Shown: positions 32,545 to 42,750 of the stretch, piece by piece
Numbering within the stretch: the first letter of the stretch is position 1
Layout of the letters: each line of letters opens with the position of its first letter
Source of the DNA: Streptococcus varani
GTDB taxonomy: Bacteria > Bacillota > Bacilli > Lactobacillales > Streptococcaceae
Assembly: GCF_001375655.1 (NCBI RefSeq)
Contig: NZ_CTEN01000001.1
Location: forward strand, 124,001 to 188,000
Length of the DNA stretch: 64,000 nt
Direction of reading: 5' to 3'
The notes under the pieces: generated by a model
The model's input: the letters and a program-made list of their open reading frames with translations, nothing else
What the model was told of the DNA's origin: nothing
Database searches by the model: none
Program-made: the position numbers and the translations under genes

Positions 32545-35044
32545 ACTTCACTACAATATTGACCAGTTTATTTGGTACTGCTATCACTTTGACAATGTCT
32601 TTACCAGCAATTTCTGCTTGGACTTTGGCATCTGCCATGGCGATAGCTTCCAATTCTTCACGGCTGGCATCTTTTGGCACCATGAGTTTAGCCTTAACCT
32701 TGCCCTTGATTTGGACAACGATTTCGACCTCCGCTTCGACCAGCTTGCTTTCATCCCAAGTTGGCCAAGCCACATGTGAGATGGACTCAGTTGATCCTGT
32801 CACCATTTGCCAGAGTTCTTCTCCCAAGTGGGGTGCAAATGGCGCTAAGAGTTGGATAAAGCCTTTGGCATAGTCCACAAAGAGTTTGTCTTCTTTGTTG
32901 GCGCTATTTACAAAAATCATGAGTTGGGCAATGGCGGTGTTAAACTTCATACCCTCGATTTGCTCGGAAACAGCCTTAACCGTTTCATTGTAAACCTTGT
33001 CTAGGTTGCCTTTGTTTTCCGTAGTCAATTCCTTAGTTGAAATCAGGCGGTAAACGCGATCCAAGAACTTGCGCGAACCTTCCAAACCTTCTTCAGACCA
33101 GGCGATGGACGCATCCAGTGGCCCCATGAACATTTCGTAGACACGAAGAGTATCCGCACCGTATTGGACAATGACATCATCTGGATTGACAACGTTCTTG
33201 AGGGATTTAGACATCTTAGCCGGAGCTTGCTCCAATTCCTCGCCAGTTTCCACATGGAAGAAAGAGCCATCACGTTTTTCAACCTTGTCCGTTGCCACAA
33301 GTGCACCGCGACCATCGCGGTAGCTGGTTCCCAAAATCATGCCTTGGTTAAAGAGTTTTTGGAAAGGCTCCTTGGTTGGCACAACACCGATATCATAGAG
33401 GAATTTGTGCCAGAAACGAGCGTAGAGCAAGTGAAGCACCGCATGCTCTGCACCACCAACGTAGATATCCACTGGCAACCATTGTTTAAGCAATTCTTCG
33501 TCTGCCAATTTTTCTGTGTTGTGTGGATCAATATAGCGCAGGTAGTACCAGCTTGAACCAGCCCATTGTGGCATGGTGTTGGTTTCACGGCGACCTTTGA
33601 CTCTATCTTCGCGGATGACTTCTAACCAGTCTGTCAAGTTGGCTAGTGGTGACTCACCTGTTCCTGATGGGCGAATATCCTTAGTTACAGGAAGGACCAA
33701 TGGCAATTCACTTTCTGGAACAGCCGTTGAAGTGCCATCTTCCCAGTGAATAATCGGGATTGGCTCACCCCAGTAGCGTTGGCGACTGAAGAGCCAGTCA
33801 CGCAAGCGATAGGTTACCTTTTCAGTACCAACGCCCTCTTCTTCCAACCAGGCCACCATCTTGGCAATCGCGTCAGCCTTGTCCAAACCATCTAAGAAAT
33901 CAGAGTTGATGTGGGCTCCATCCTCGGTATAGGCAGCCTCATCAACATTTCCACCTTCCAGAACGGGAAGGATTTCCAAGTTGAACGCTTTGGCAAATTC
34001 CCAGTCACGCTCATCATGGGCAGGAACAGCCATAATAGCACCTGTTCCATAACTTGCCAGTACATAGTCGGCAATCCAAATCGGCATTTCTTTGCCATTG
34101 ACAGGGTTGATGGCGTATGCACCAGTCCACACACCGGTTTTTTCTTTGGCCAAGTCGGTACGAGCCAAGTCTGATTTAAGACTGGCTTGGCGTTTGTACT
34201 CTGCAACCGCATCCGCTTGGTCAGCTGATGTGATAGCATCTACAAGAGCATGCTCAGGAGCTAATACTGCGTAGGTTGCACCGAAAAGGGTGTCCGGGCG
34301 AGTGGTGAAAACCGTGAAGTTTTTGTCCGTATCCTTAATCTTGAAGGTCACGTTGGCACCGGTTGATTTTCCAATCCAGTTGCGTTGCATGTCCTTGATA
34401 GACTCTGGCCAATCCACCTCTTCCAGATCTTGCAAGAGGCGCTCTGCATAGGTAGTGATTTTCAGCATCCATTGGCGCATAGGTTTGCGGACTACAGGAT
34501 AGCCACCACGCTCAGAAGTTCCGTCCGGCAGCACTTCCTCATTGGCGATGGCAGTTCCTAGCTCTTCTACCCAGTTAACTGGGACTTCTGCTTCGTAGGC
34601 CAAGCCTTTTTCATACAACTTAGTAAAAATCCACTGGGTCCACTTGTAGTAATTCGGATCCGTCGTATTGATTTCGCGGTCCCAGTCATAGGAGAAACCG
34701 AGAGCATTGATTTGGCGCTTAAAGGTAGCAATATTTTCCGCTGTAAAGTCCGCTGGGTCATTCCCCGTATCCATAGCGTACTGCTCCGCTGGCAAACCAA
34801 AAGCATCCCACCCCATTGGGTGGAGGACATTGTAGCCATTGGCCCGCTTGTAACGACTGAGAATATCGGTCGCCGTATACCCTTCTGGGTGACCAACGTG
34901 CAAGCCAGCACCAGATGGATAAGGGAACATGTCCAAAGCGTAAAATTTCGGTTTTGATGCATCTGTACCCGTTTTAAAGGTATGATGATCCGCCCAGTGT
35001 TTCTGCCACTTGGGTTCAACTTCTTTGTGATTGTATGTAGTCAT
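32543..35044 (-). CDS. leuS: Leucyl-tRNA synthetase
   Basis: 833 residues from the ATG at 35044, the standard length for Firmicute LeuS. HIGH-type motif [20 protein letters not shown] near residue 40, editing domain in the middle, KMSKS motif ([13 protein letters not shown]) at about 600, tRNA-binding and C-terminal domains after it. It charges tRNA-Leu. The ribosome site before this ATG is poor, and the frame is open another 80 codons upstream; see findings. Confidence 0.96.
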   Translation of the reverse strand: MTTYNHKEVEPKWQKHWADHHTFKTGTDASKPKFYALDMFPYPSGAGLHVGHPEGYTATDILSRYKRANGYNVLHPMGWDAFGLPAEQYAMDTGNDPADFTAENIATFKRQINALGFSYDWDREINTTDPNYYKWTQWIFTKLYEKGLAYEAEVPVNWVEELGTAIANEEVLPDGTSERGGYPVVRKPMRQWMLKITTYAERLLQDLEEVDWPESIKDMQRNWIGKSTGANVTFKIKDTDKNFTVFTTRPDTLFGATYAVLAPEHALVDAITSADQADAVAEYKRQASLKSDLARTDLAKEKTGVWTGAYAINPVNGKEMPIWIADYVLASYGTGAIMAVPAHDERDWEFAKAFNLEILPVLEGGNVDEAAYTEDGAHINSDFLDGLDKADAIAKMVAWLEEEGVGTEKVTYRLRDWLFSRQRYWGEPIPIIHWEDGTSTAVPESELPLVLPVTKDIRPSGTGESPLANLTDWLEVIREDRVKGRRETNTMPQWAGSSWYYLRYIDPHNTEKLADEELLKQWLPVDIYVGGAEHAVLHLLYARFWHKFLYDIGVVPTKEPFQKLFNQGMILGTSYRDGRGALVATDKVEKRDGSFFHVETGEELEQAPAKMSKSLKNVVNPDDVIVQYGADTLRVYEMFMGPLDASIAWSEEGLEGSRKFLDRVYRLISTKELTTENKGNLDKVYNETVKAVSEQIEGMKFNTAIAQLMIFVNSANKEDKLFVDYAKGFIQLLAPFAPHLGEELWQMVTGSTESISHVAWPTWDESKLVEAEVEIVVQIKGKVKAKLMVPKDASREELEAIAMADAKVQAEIAGKDIVKVIAVPNKLVNIVVK

Positions 35045-35284
35045 AATTAAGATACCAAGGCCATAAAAAATAAGCAGTAAATCCAACATCTTTGATTCTC
35101 TAGACGCTCCTTCGTCGAGACGACTAAGATTTTCGCAATCAAACTTGATAGACTGTGAAAAACCAGACGACTGCGACGCCAGCATTCTACTTTTGTTTAT
35201 TTCCCACGAACTTTTTAGGCCGAGTTCCATTCCTTTCTCAAACTTCTTTATAATCTGTTTACTATTATAGCACGAAAAGGACAA
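35045..35284 (-). promoter_or_regulatory. leuS leader region with extended -10 promoter
   Basis: An extended -10 box TGCTATAAT (about 35264-35272) lies at the far end, giving a leader of roughly 210 bases. The leader contains GAAAGGA followed by an ATG (35227) in frame with leuS and an inverted repeat GACGCTCCTTCGTCGAGACG (35103-35122). No T-box consensus is seen. Confidence 0.5.
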
Positions 35285-35564
35285 AGAAAAAAGGCATTAA
35301 ATCAGCCCTTCGTCTCCAAATAATCCTGTAAGCTAGGCAGAATTTCCTGTCCATTCTTGATTCCTCTCCTTTCTACAAATTAGTAGAAATCCATCGCCAA
35401 AAGAAGATTGCCACATTTGAACAGCTGAAACGTGTAACAGAGGCTGTGTACAAAATCCAACATGAAGAAAAACGACTATAGTCCGATGAGACAAGGACTA
35501 GGTATTTTTTTACCTCAAGTAAGCAGTTTGGTCGAGAATACGACAGAACGAATTAGAAAACATC
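35285..35564. other. Intergenic region with a gene fragment
   Basis: About 280 bases between the leuS promoter and the pepO terminator. On the plus strand 35377-35481 is open and protein-like (KLVEIHRQKKIATFEQLKRV ... IQHEEKRL, stop) but has no start or ribosome site. It is probably the 3' end of a lost gene. Confidence 0.45.
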
Positions 35565-35590
35565 AAAAAAGCCTAGAAATTTCTAGACTT
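35565..35590 (-). terminator. Terminator of pepO
   Basis: AGTCTAGAAA/TTTCTAGGCT stem followed by TTTTTTG on the minus strand, shortly after the pepO stop. Confidence 0.82.
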
Positions 35591-35597
35591 TTCGTGA

Positions 35598-37493
35598 TTA
35601 CCAAATCATAACGCGATCTTCAGGCGCTCGCCACATTGGGTCTTTTTCTGTGATGTCAAATTCTTCGTGGAATTCTGGGAAGTTGGTCAGGGTGACATTG
35701 GTCCGTAATTTACCTGGAGCATGAACATCGACCGCTGCCAACATCTGCATAAATTCCTCACGCGCCTTCATCCGCCAAATAGTGGCAAAGTTGATGAAGA
35801 AATCACGCGCCGAGAAGTCCGCTTCTTTCTTAGCCGCTTCTAAAGCACAGGCCACACCTCCTAAATCTGCCACGTTTTCAGAAACCGTCAGTTGGCCATT
35901 GACCTTGGCACCATGGGAATCCAGACCATCAAACTGGGCCACCACCATATCTGTTCGTTTTTTGAAAGCCGCGAAATCCTCATCCGTCCACCAGTTCTTG
36001 AGGCTACCATGTTCATCAAAGGAAGCCCCGTTGGTGTCAAAGGCATGGGAAATCTCATGGGCGATGACCGCGCCGATACCACCATAGTTGGCTGATGACG
36101 ATTGATCTAAGGAATAAAATGGCGCTTGTAAAATGGCTGCTGGAAAGACAATTTTGTTCTGTTGAGGGCTGTAATAGGCGTTGACCATATGAGCCGGCAT
36201 GCCCCACTCTGTCGTATCCACAGGTTGATTCCATTTGCTCCAAGCATAGGCGATGGAGATTTTTGCTAGATTTTGAGCATTTTCGACCAAAGAAAGGTTC
36301 TCATCGATGATTTTCTTCTCGTAGGTTTCTGGCAATTTCTCTGGATAGCCAATGTGGGGTGTGATGACATTGAGCTTGACAATGGCTTTTTCACGGGTTT
36401 CCGGAGCCAACCAGTCCACAGATTCCAATCGAGATTTGTAGACCTCAATCATAGCCTTGACCTTAGCTTCCACGTCTGCCTTGGCTGCTGCCGAGAATTT
36501 TTCTCCTGCATACCAGAGACCCAAAACTTGATTGTAAGGCCCCTCTGCCAAGTAGTAGGCTGCTTTTTTCTTGTCCTGAGCTTGAGGAGTACCAGAAAGC
36601 GCACGACCAAAAGCACCGGAGAGGATACGAACTTCGTCTGTCAAGTAGGCATTGTAGGCCTTCGCTGCTGACAAAATCAAATCCGCTTTCAACAGTTCCC
36701 AGTTTGCTTCTGAGAAATACTGGGCTGCAAATTCTGTCCAAAAACGCTCCTCTGGAATCACAACCATATCCGGAAGCTGACCTAAAATGCTAGTAAAAAT
36801 AGCATCCAGAGGCAGTTCAGGGACTAGTTTAGTGAAATCCGCCCACTTGTAAGGGTGGTAAAGTTCGGCATATTTTGCCCCCTCTTCACGGGATAAAACA
36901 AACTGAGCCAGTTTGCCATCTAATGCCAATTTTTTATCTAGCAGATCCTTGATCTCTTGGTCAGAAAAACCATATTTGGGCAAGAGAGCTTCGTTAGATT
37001 CCCGCCAGATAGCCAGCAACTCCTTGCCTTTTTCATTGTCATCTGCATAATAAGTCGTATCTGGCAAAATAATACCCGGGGCATCCGCCCAGAGAACATT
37101 GAGCTGGGCATTCATGAAATCTGGCGCTACACCAAATGGAAGGGCACTTGGCTTACCAGCCATCTCGTATCCTGCCATTTTGCTGGTAAATTCCGCAAAA
37201 GAGGAGATGTTTTGGAATTCCTTTATCAAAGGCAGTACCGGCTCCACTCCAAGCGCTTCACGCTTGTCGAAGTCGGTCGTCATCTTGAGGAATTTGACAA
37301 AGTTAGCCAAAATAGCATCCGATGGCAGGTCTTTCCCCGCCAACCAAGCATCTGACTTGTCCAACATGAGCTCCTCAATCTCATCTGCCAAGTCCGAAAA
37401 ACCACCCGTCCGTGGCTTATCATCAGGAATCACCGCAGTACTGGCCCATTCACCATTGACGGCATCATAAAAATCATCTTGAAAACGTGTCAT
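35598..37493 (-). CDS. pepO: M13-family zinc endopeptidase PepO
   Basis: 631 residues, the family's usual length. Zinc site VIAHEISHAFDTNG (HExxH), the downstream ENVADLGG glutamate motif and the substrate-binding NAYYSPQQNKIVFPAAILQA are all present. There is no signal peptide. It cleaves oligopeptides; in other streptococci PepO also binds host proteins when released. It is monocistronic, between two terminators. Confidence 0.96.
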   Translation of the reverse strand: MTRFQDDFYDAVNGEWASTAVIPDDKPRTGGFSDLADEIEELMLDKSDAWLAGKDLPSDAILANFVKFLKMTTDFDKREALGVEPVLPLIKEFQNISSFAEFTSKMAGYEMAGKPSALPFGVAPDFMNAQLNVLWADAPGIILPDTTYYADDNEKGKELLAIWRESNEALLPKYGFSDQEIKDLLDKKLALDGKLAQFVLSREEGAKYAELYHPYKWADFTKLVPELPLDAIFTSILGQLPDMVVIPEERFWTEFAAQYFSEANWELLKADLILSAAKAYNAYLTDEVRILSGAFGRALSGTPQAQDKKKAAYYLAEGPYNQVLGLWYAGEKFSAAAKADVEAKVKAMIEVYKSRLESVDWLAPETREKAIVKLNVITPHIGYPEKLPETYEKKIIDENLSLVENAQNLAKISIAYAWSKWNQPVDTTEWGMPAHMVNAYYSPQQNKIVFPAAILQAPFYSLDQSSSANYGGIGAVIAHEISHAFDTNGASFDEHGSLKNWWTDEDFAAFKKRTDMVVAQFDGLDSHGAKVNGQLTVSENVADLGGVACALEAAKKEADFSARDFFINFATIWRMKAREEFMQMLAAVDVHAPGKLRTNVTLTNFPEFHEEFDITEKDPMWRAPEDRVMIW

Positions 37494-37539
37494 TTTTTCT
37501 CCTTTTTAAGCTATAAAACTTCACTTATTATAGTAACAG

Positions 37540-37562
37540 AAAAACAGGAGAAAATCTCCTGT
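37540..37562 (-). terminator. Terminator of the peptide-exporter operon
   Basis: CAGGAG-ATTTT-CTCCTG followed by TTTTT on the minus strand, about 30 bases after the ABC exporter stop. It closes the transcription unit that begins at the peptide repeats. Confidence 0.85.
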
Positions 37563-37591
37563 TGGGGATAGTATTCGAGCAAAACAAGCGT

Positions 37592-39313
37592 CTAGCCTGC
37601 TTTTGGTAAACCAGATAGAAATTCTCGGTATAATTCGTTGGTCTGAATGAGTTGACGATGGGACCCACAAGCAGAAATGCGACCATTTTTATCCAATACT
37701 AAAATAGAATCCGCAGCCTGGACGGTGTGTAATCTATGAGCGATTGTCAATCTTGTTTTTCCTGTTGTTATGTTATTGATGGCTTGACTAATCACTTTCT
37801 CCGTCACACTATCCAAGCTGGATGTCACTTCGTCCATCAAATAAATAGGATGTTCTTGCAGCAAGGCTCGTGCAATGTTAAAACGTTGTTTTTGCCCTTC
37901 AGATAGTCCTGTACCGCTATCTGTAATTTCAGTATCCAGACCATTGTCTAGATTTTCAATCACCTGCATCAAATCTAGTTCTCTTAGAACTTCCTCTAAT
38001 CGCTCTTCAGACACGGATTCATTTTTCCCATAGAATAAATTCTCTCTAATAGTCCCTTGGAAAAGGGTATTATCTTGTGGAATGTAAGAGATAAGATTTC
38101 TAACTTGACTCGGCGATAGGTTGCTTAAGCAGTGGTTTCCGATGTGTAATTGCCCTTGATAGCCCTGATGAAATTTCATGAGAAGAGAAAAGATTGTCGT
38201 TTTTCCTGCTCCGCTGGGACCAACAATGGCCAGATGCTGACCAGACTTAACTGTCAGTGATACATTGTTTAAGACCTTTTCTGTATCATCATAAGCGAAA
38301 CTTACATTTTTCATTGTAATGCTATAGTCTTTCGCTGTTTTTATAGATGACTGATGTTCTTCCTTATCTAAGGCTAGTATTTCCGTCAGGCGATGGGAAA
38401 CACTCTTTAATTCAGCCCATTCAGTCATGGATTCGGACAAAGAAGTCACAGGTTCAATTAGCTGGACCATGTACAACATAAAGGTCATCAAGGTACTCAT
38501 GGTCATGGACCCTCTCGTAACCTCCATTCCTGCTATAAAAAACAAGAGCATAATGAAAAACATTGTGAAACTATTGATTAAGGTAGACTGAACAGAGGAT
38601 AGTCCAATAATCTTTTGAACATTTTTCGTTAATTCAGAAAAAGCTCGCCCCATCACTCTTTCCTCAAAGTTTTCACCATTAAACGCTTTCATCAGTCGAA
38701 TATTCCTAAATTTATGACTGATACGACTAGAAACAGCCCCCAGTCCCTCTTGATAATCTGTATAGTACGCTTCCAATTTTGTATTTATCGGTAAGATAAT
38801 AAATAATAATATGGGAACCAGTAGTAAGCCAATAAGGGTCATCGGCAGACTAATTCTAACCAAAAAGTAAATGGACCCTAAAATAACAATTGCATTTAAC
38901 AAAGTATTGGGTAATACGGCTGTAATAAAATTCATAACAATGGACATATCATTCGTTAAGCGACTCGAGAAATCACCAGCCTGATGACGGTCCAATTCTT
39001 TTGTCGTCGACCTTAACAAAGAGGAGTAGATATGTTTTTGAAGTCGATTCAGAGTTACACTGCCACACAAACCGATTAGGTAAGTAGATATTGCTTGTAA
39101 GGTATAGGCGGATAGAAACAGACTGACAAAACCAACTAAAATAGCAGGACGATTTAATAAATCTCTTAAAAACTGCTCATCCAATAACTGACCAATTGCC
39201 TGCGGTAGCAACAAAGACAATGCCGTTCCCAGAAAGCTCAACAATAGACCGAATATAAACTTAGGTTTCTCTATGAATTTCATGATAAGTGCTAGTATCT
39301 CATTATCGATCAT
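37592..39313 (-). CDS. ABC exporter, fused membrane and ATPase domains
   Basis: 573 residues. An N-terminal six-helix exporter domain (about 15-300) and a C-terminal ATPase: Walker A GPSGAGKTT (about 362-370), signature LSEGQKQRFNIARALL, Walker B IYLMDEVTSSLD. There is no C39 peptidase domain, so it cannot itself remove a double-glycine leader. Last gene of the operon, overlapping the permease gene by one base; the likely exporter for the 28-residue peptides, by inference. Confidence 0.9.
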   Translation of the reverse strand: MIDNEILALIMKFIEKPKFIFGLLLSFLGTALSLLLPQAIGQLLDEQFLRDLLNRPAILVGFVSLFLSAYTLQAISTYLIGLCGSVTLNRLQKHIYSSLLRSTTKELDRHQAGDFSSRLTNDMSIVMNFITAVLPNTLLNAIVILGSIYFLVRISLPMTLIGLLLVPILLFIILPINTKLEAYYTDYQEGLGAVSSRISHKFRNIRLMKAFNGENFEERVMGRAFSELTKNVQKIIGLSSVQSTLINSFTMFFIMLLFFIAGMEVTRGSMTMSTLMTFMLYMVQLIEPVTSLSESMTEWAELKSVSHRLTEILALDKEEHQSSIKTAKDYSITMKNVSFAYDDTEKVLNNVSLTVKSGQHLAIVGPSGAGKTTIFSLLMKFHQGYQGQLHIGNHCLSNLSPSQVRNLISYIPQDNTLFQGTIRENLFYGKNESVSEERLEEVLRELDLMQVIENLDNGLDTEITDSGTGLSEGQKQRFNIARALLQEHPIYLMDEVTSSLDSVTEKVISQAINNITTGKTRLTIAHRLHTVQAADSILVLDKNGRISACGSHRQLIQTNELYREFLSGLPKAG

Positions 39314-40086
39314 TAAAACTCCAGTCGGTTAAATTTATGCATACCAATTTTTAGGAAAATAATGGAATATAGAGCCGTCACTCCGAGCGCTCCTAAAAAA
39401 GCTAGGGTAGCTTGAAAGAATCCATTTGCAGCAAGACTACTATATCCATTCGGGAATAAGAGGCCCATTGGCCCGCCAATAATAGATGTAATAAGCATAG
39501 TCAATGTTGCTACCACTGCAGTTGCCATCGTCGCTCCTGTCTTGCAGTACAAGCAAAGGCATGCAGCAATCCCAATTGATAAGACGTCTTTCGCAAATAG
39601 TCCCCAGATACTCACTATTGTCGAAAAAATAATTTCCGAATCTGATCCAAAGAAAGATAAACTAGCAATAGGCAAATGAACTACCCTTGTATAGTAGACA
39701 ATTGTTGATACAATCGCGAACAGTGAATAAAAGAGGCTTACTACACCAATTATGCTAAAGTATTTCGAAAAAAATACTTTGTACCGACTCAAGTCCCTAT
39801 ACAAAAACAAGGTATGAGTATCTATTTCCTTTCGAAATACCGATATCGTCAGAAAATAGATTGCTAAAGTAGGTAATATCGAACCATCAACAGAATTGAG
39901 CATAATATCTAAGAATACAATATTACTGATTTGGTATCCCTTGTCTACGGATATCTGCATAAAATTGGATTCTCCAAAAAACGATGCCACGAAATAAACT
40001 ACTGGAAATAATGCAAACGATAAATAGACTTTTGCTTCTTTTCGTTTCCAGGTTGATGCAAAAATAGCTGGTAAAATTTGTTTCAT
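39313..40086 (-). CDS. ABC-2 type permease B
   Basis: 257 residues with about six membrane helices. The segment VFRKEIDTHTLFLYRDLSRYKVF is nearly the same as VFREEIDSKVLFLYKDLSRSSIF in permease A at 41978-42727, so the two are paralogues and may form a heterodimer driven by the adjacent ATPase. Such ABC-2 pairs commonly give self-immunity or export peptides. Confidence 0.82.
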   Translation of the reverse strand: MKQILPAIFASTWKRKEAKVYLSFALFPVVYFVASFFGESNFMQISVDKGYQISNIVFLDIMLNSVDGSILPTLAIYFLTISVFRKEIDTHTLFLYRDLSRYKVFFSKYFSIIGVVSLFYSLFAIVSTIVYYTRVVHLPIASLSFFGSDSEIIFSTIVSIWGLFAKDVLSIGIAACLCLYCKTGATMATAVVATLTMLITSIIGGPMGLLFPNGYSSLAANGFFQATLAFLGALGVTALYSIIFLKIGMHKFNRLEF

Positions 40087-40088
40087 TT

Positions 40089-40961
40089 TTATCCTTCCAT
40101 AAAGAGTTCTTTCAGATGGTTCTCTTTCATTTCAAGACTAGAGATTAGCTTGTTTTTTCCCAAAACTTCAAACACTGCATGTAAATCATCTGTCACGTCT
40201 CCAACAACAATCTCCAATCGATTATCTACTAAGCGAATCGAATCATTTTGTAAAGGAAGCATCATCTCAATATCCTTCTTAGTATCTAAATGAATGATGA
40301 TACCTGGCTTTCTAGACCCTTCTCGCGCATTAGCTAAACAACCATTATCAATATATAGATAGCGTTCACACAACTCTTCCAACTCTCCTAGTTGGTGGCT
40401 CGAAATCAACATGGATATTTGACGTTCACTGGACCATCTTTTTAAAATAGTAATTAATTTCTGGACACCGATAGGGTCTAAACCGACAAAAGGTTCATCC
40501 AAAAGCAAGAAATTTGGCTCTGCCACCATAGCAATTGCAAGGGCTGTTCTTTGTTTCATTCCAAAAGAAAAATCTCTCGGTTTTCGATTCCGCTCATCCC
40601 ATAACTCAACCAGTTTCAAGGTAGGCTCGATATTGGAAAACATATTTTCTTTATCATGCAAGCGAAGATAAAACTTTACATTCTCCATAACTGTCATATC
40701 TGGATAGAATACTGGATCAATCATAATTCCAAAATCAGCTAATATATTATCCTGACTGTAGATATCAACTCCATTATAAGCGATATTCCCTTTTGAAGGT
40801 TTTAATGATTTGGCCATCAGTTTCATCAACGTTGATTTCCCTGCCCCATTTTTTCCAATAAGACCTACAATTTCCCCTTTTTTAATTTCTAAACTAACAT
40901 CTTTCAGGGAATAAAAATCATTTCCCGAAAATTTCTTAGAAAGATTGTTTATTTTAAGCAT
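40089..40961 (-). CDS. ABC transporter ATP-binding protein
   Basis: 290 residues. Walker A GLIGKNGAGKSTLMKL (about 33-48), a signature-like FSFGMKQRTALAIAM (phenylalanine replaces the leucine of LSGGQ), Walker B FLLLDEPFVGLD, H-loop SSHQL. About 70 extra residues follow the ATPase core. It overlaps the upstream gene by eight bases and lies two bases from permease B. Confidence 0.9.
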   Translation of the reverse strand: MLKINNLSKKFSGNDFYSLKDVSLEIKKGEIVGLIGKNGAGKSTLMKLMAKSLKPSKGNIAYNGVDIYSQDNILADFGIMIDPVFYPDMTVMENVKFYLRLHDKENMFSNIEPTLKLVELWDERNRKPRDFSFGMKQRTALAIAMVAEPNFLLLDEPFVGLDPIGVQKLITILKRWSSERQISMLISSHQLGELEELCERYLYIDNGCLANAREGSRKPGIIIHLDTKKDIEMMLPLQNDSIRLVDNRLEIVVGDVTDDLHAVFEVLGKNKLISSLEMKENHLKELFMEG

Positions 40962-41385
40962 AAGTGACTCCTTTGTTTGTATTCAGTTGTGATGTTCTTG
41001 AAAAGAAATAGCAGACTGCCGAAGGTGACAAATATGCTAAGACAGCAAAGAGGATTTGTTCAATACTCAGTAAGTTTTCCGCCACATCTACACTCATATC
41101 AGCGGTAGATACCGTATTCGCTTGGACAAATTCTAACCAAACTCCTGACTTCATTGTAAAAAAAGCAAAAGAAATATAAAAGAGAAATGCTGCCGCAGGA
41201 GAGAGTAAACTATATAGTAATTTCTTTTTGTTTTCCTTCTGCAAAATGGTGATCAGACTATTTACCACTATTGGAACAAGGTATATCATTCCTAAAAATA
41301 GGGGAACTGGTAAAGAGAGAAGCGAATTTATACTTACAACAGTCAGTAATACATAAAATAAAAAAATAAGAGCGATTGTTAACAT
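40954..41385 (-). CDS. Small four-helix membrane protein
   Basis: 143 residues with membrane helices near 2-20, 27-48, 57-77 and 107-127. It loosely resembles Msa-type membrane proteins annotated near peptide transport clusters (weak recall). It sits between the CPBP protease and the ATPase; it may be an immunity protein or a transporter accessory. Function is not established. Confidence 0.65.
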   Translation of the reverse strand: MLTIALIFLFYVLLTVVSINSLLSLPVPLFLGMIYLVPIVVNSLITILQKENKKKLLYSLLSPAAAFLFYISFAFFTMKSGVWLEFVQANTVSTADMSVDVAENLLSIEQILFAVLAYLSPSAVCYFFSRTSQLNTNKGVTYA

Positions 41386-41394
41386 TTTTTCTCC

Positions 41395-41976
41395 TTAAAA
41401 TGGAATCCTTGACACTACTAAATTGTATATCCAATGACCTGCGACAGCATAGTGCAAACCAATTTTTGTAGCGAAGATGGAAAATAAAATACCCAGAGGG
41501 GTTCTAATAAATAAGTTATCGTATACAGGATAATTTAAATGCAATACAAAACCAAACAGTACTGCAGATATCAGAATCGCCATTACATAATTATAATTTT
41601 CTCTGATGAGGCGATAAATGATGTACCGAAATAAGACTTCCTCACATATAGAGATTACCATCTGATGGAAGTATTCGTCACTATGTATGAAAAAATGATT
41701 CAGTAAAAAGATAAGGAATGCCAAGCTGATATACTGCCGCCAATCCCATTGAACATCACTTATTTTCATCTCACTAAACTGCCGTTTAGCCAGTAACAGT
41801 GGAAGAACAATGAATCCTATTGGCATGAAGAGTAGCAAAGCTAGTAGATAAGTACTCTCAATATTCCCAATAGAAAAGACAAAGAGCATCGAAGTACCCA
41901 TCACATAGATAAGACTCGCAAGTGTTATTAACCCTAAACTAAATAATATCGGCTCTACTGCCAGTTTATATTTCAT
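41395..41976 (-). CDS. CPBP-family intramembrane protease
   Basis: 193 residues, multiple membrane helices. The three CPBP motifs are visible: EEVLFRY (about 116-122), FGFVLH (about 140-145) and HYAVAGHWIYN near the end. Related proteins give bacteriocin self-immunity or mature exported peptides in lactic acid bacteria. Here it could trim the 28-residue peptides or protect the cell; the sequence does not decide. Confidence 0.88.
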   Translation of the reverse strand: MKYKLAVEPILFSLGLITLASLIYVMGTSMLFVFSIGNIESTYLLALLLFMPIGFIVLPLLLAKRQFSEMKISDVQWDWRQYISLAFLIFLLNHFFIHSDEYFHQMVISICEEVLFRYIIYRLIRENYNYVMAILISAVLFGFVLHLNYPVYDNLFIRTPLGILFSIFATKIGLHYAVAGHWIYNLVVSRIPF

Positions 41977-41977
41977 A

Positions 41978-42727
41978 TTAGAACTCTACCTTTTTGAATA
42001 ATCTATGTGCATTCCAATAACCTACCAGATAATAGAGTACAGACAAACCGATAATCATTAGTATGGCACTTAACAGATGAGTCTTTTCAAACTCATTTGC
42101 ATAGGTAATAGGTGTGAAGTACTTCATCCCAACCAACAGTGGCGCTACTACAAAGAACAAACACTGAAATACGCCGACAATTGCAGCAACTATTGTTTTT
42201 GATTTTATAGAAATCGCTGATACCACAACAACTGTTACTGCATTCAATAAAAGGAGAGATAAAATCATGAGAAGAGATTTCATGATAGCCTGTGAAGTTG
42301 TTGGGAATAGACTTGAGTTGAGACTAAAGTTAGGAACCATAATGAGGTAGTAAGTTAAGAAGGCCGCCACACATGTAGCCACTACAAATAACAGATATAC
42401 TAAAGTCAGCCCTGTTATCTTAGCTTTAAATATGCTGGAACGCGATAGATCTTTGTAAAGAAATAACACCTTGCTATCTATCTCCTCTCTAAAAACAGAA
42501 GAAATAAGCAATGAAAAAATTAAAGTTGGCAATACCAACTGATACTGTGTCAATAACGTCATTTCTAAAAAGTTCAGAAAACTTTTTGTATAATCTATAT
42601 CTAATCCATCCATATTCCCTGCTAGAAAAGGAATTAAGAGCGGAATCATACTAAAAGCTAAAAATATAACTGTGTCCCTTCTATTTATAATTGTTTTATA
42701 AACCGGGACTACTAAACTATTAAACAT
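41978..42727 (-). CDS. ABC-2 type permease A
   Basis: 249 residues, about six membrane helices, paralogous to permease B (shared EIDSKVLFLYKDLSR region). First of the six transport genes, about 100 bases after the last peptide gene, with only a weak hairpin in between, so it is probably co-transcribed with the peptides at a lower level. AGGAG precedes the ATG. Confidence 0.82.
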   Translation of the reverse strand: MFNSLVVPVYKTIINRRDTVIFLAFSMIPLLIPFLAGNMDGLDIDYTKSFLNFLEMTLLTQYQLVLPTLIFSLLISSVFREEIDSKVLFLYKDLSRSSIFKAKITGLTLVYLLFVVATCVAAFLTYYLIMVPNFSLNSSLFPTTSQAIMKSLLMILSLLLLNAVTVVVVSAISIKSKTIVAAIVGVFQCLFFVVAPLLVGMKYFTPITYANEFEKTHLLSAILMIIGLSVLYYLVGYWNAHRLFKKVEF

Positions 42728-42750
42728 ACCTATTTCTCCTAATTATTAAT

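Noticed and set aside
32257-32779. Plus-strand ORFs behind leuS
   Set aside because: They cover the leuS terminator, the hairpin repeat and leuS antisense; shadows of real features.
35045-35284. T-box riboswitch upstream of leuS
   Set aside because: The conserved T-box AGGGTGG-type core and its antiterminator/terminator pair are absent.
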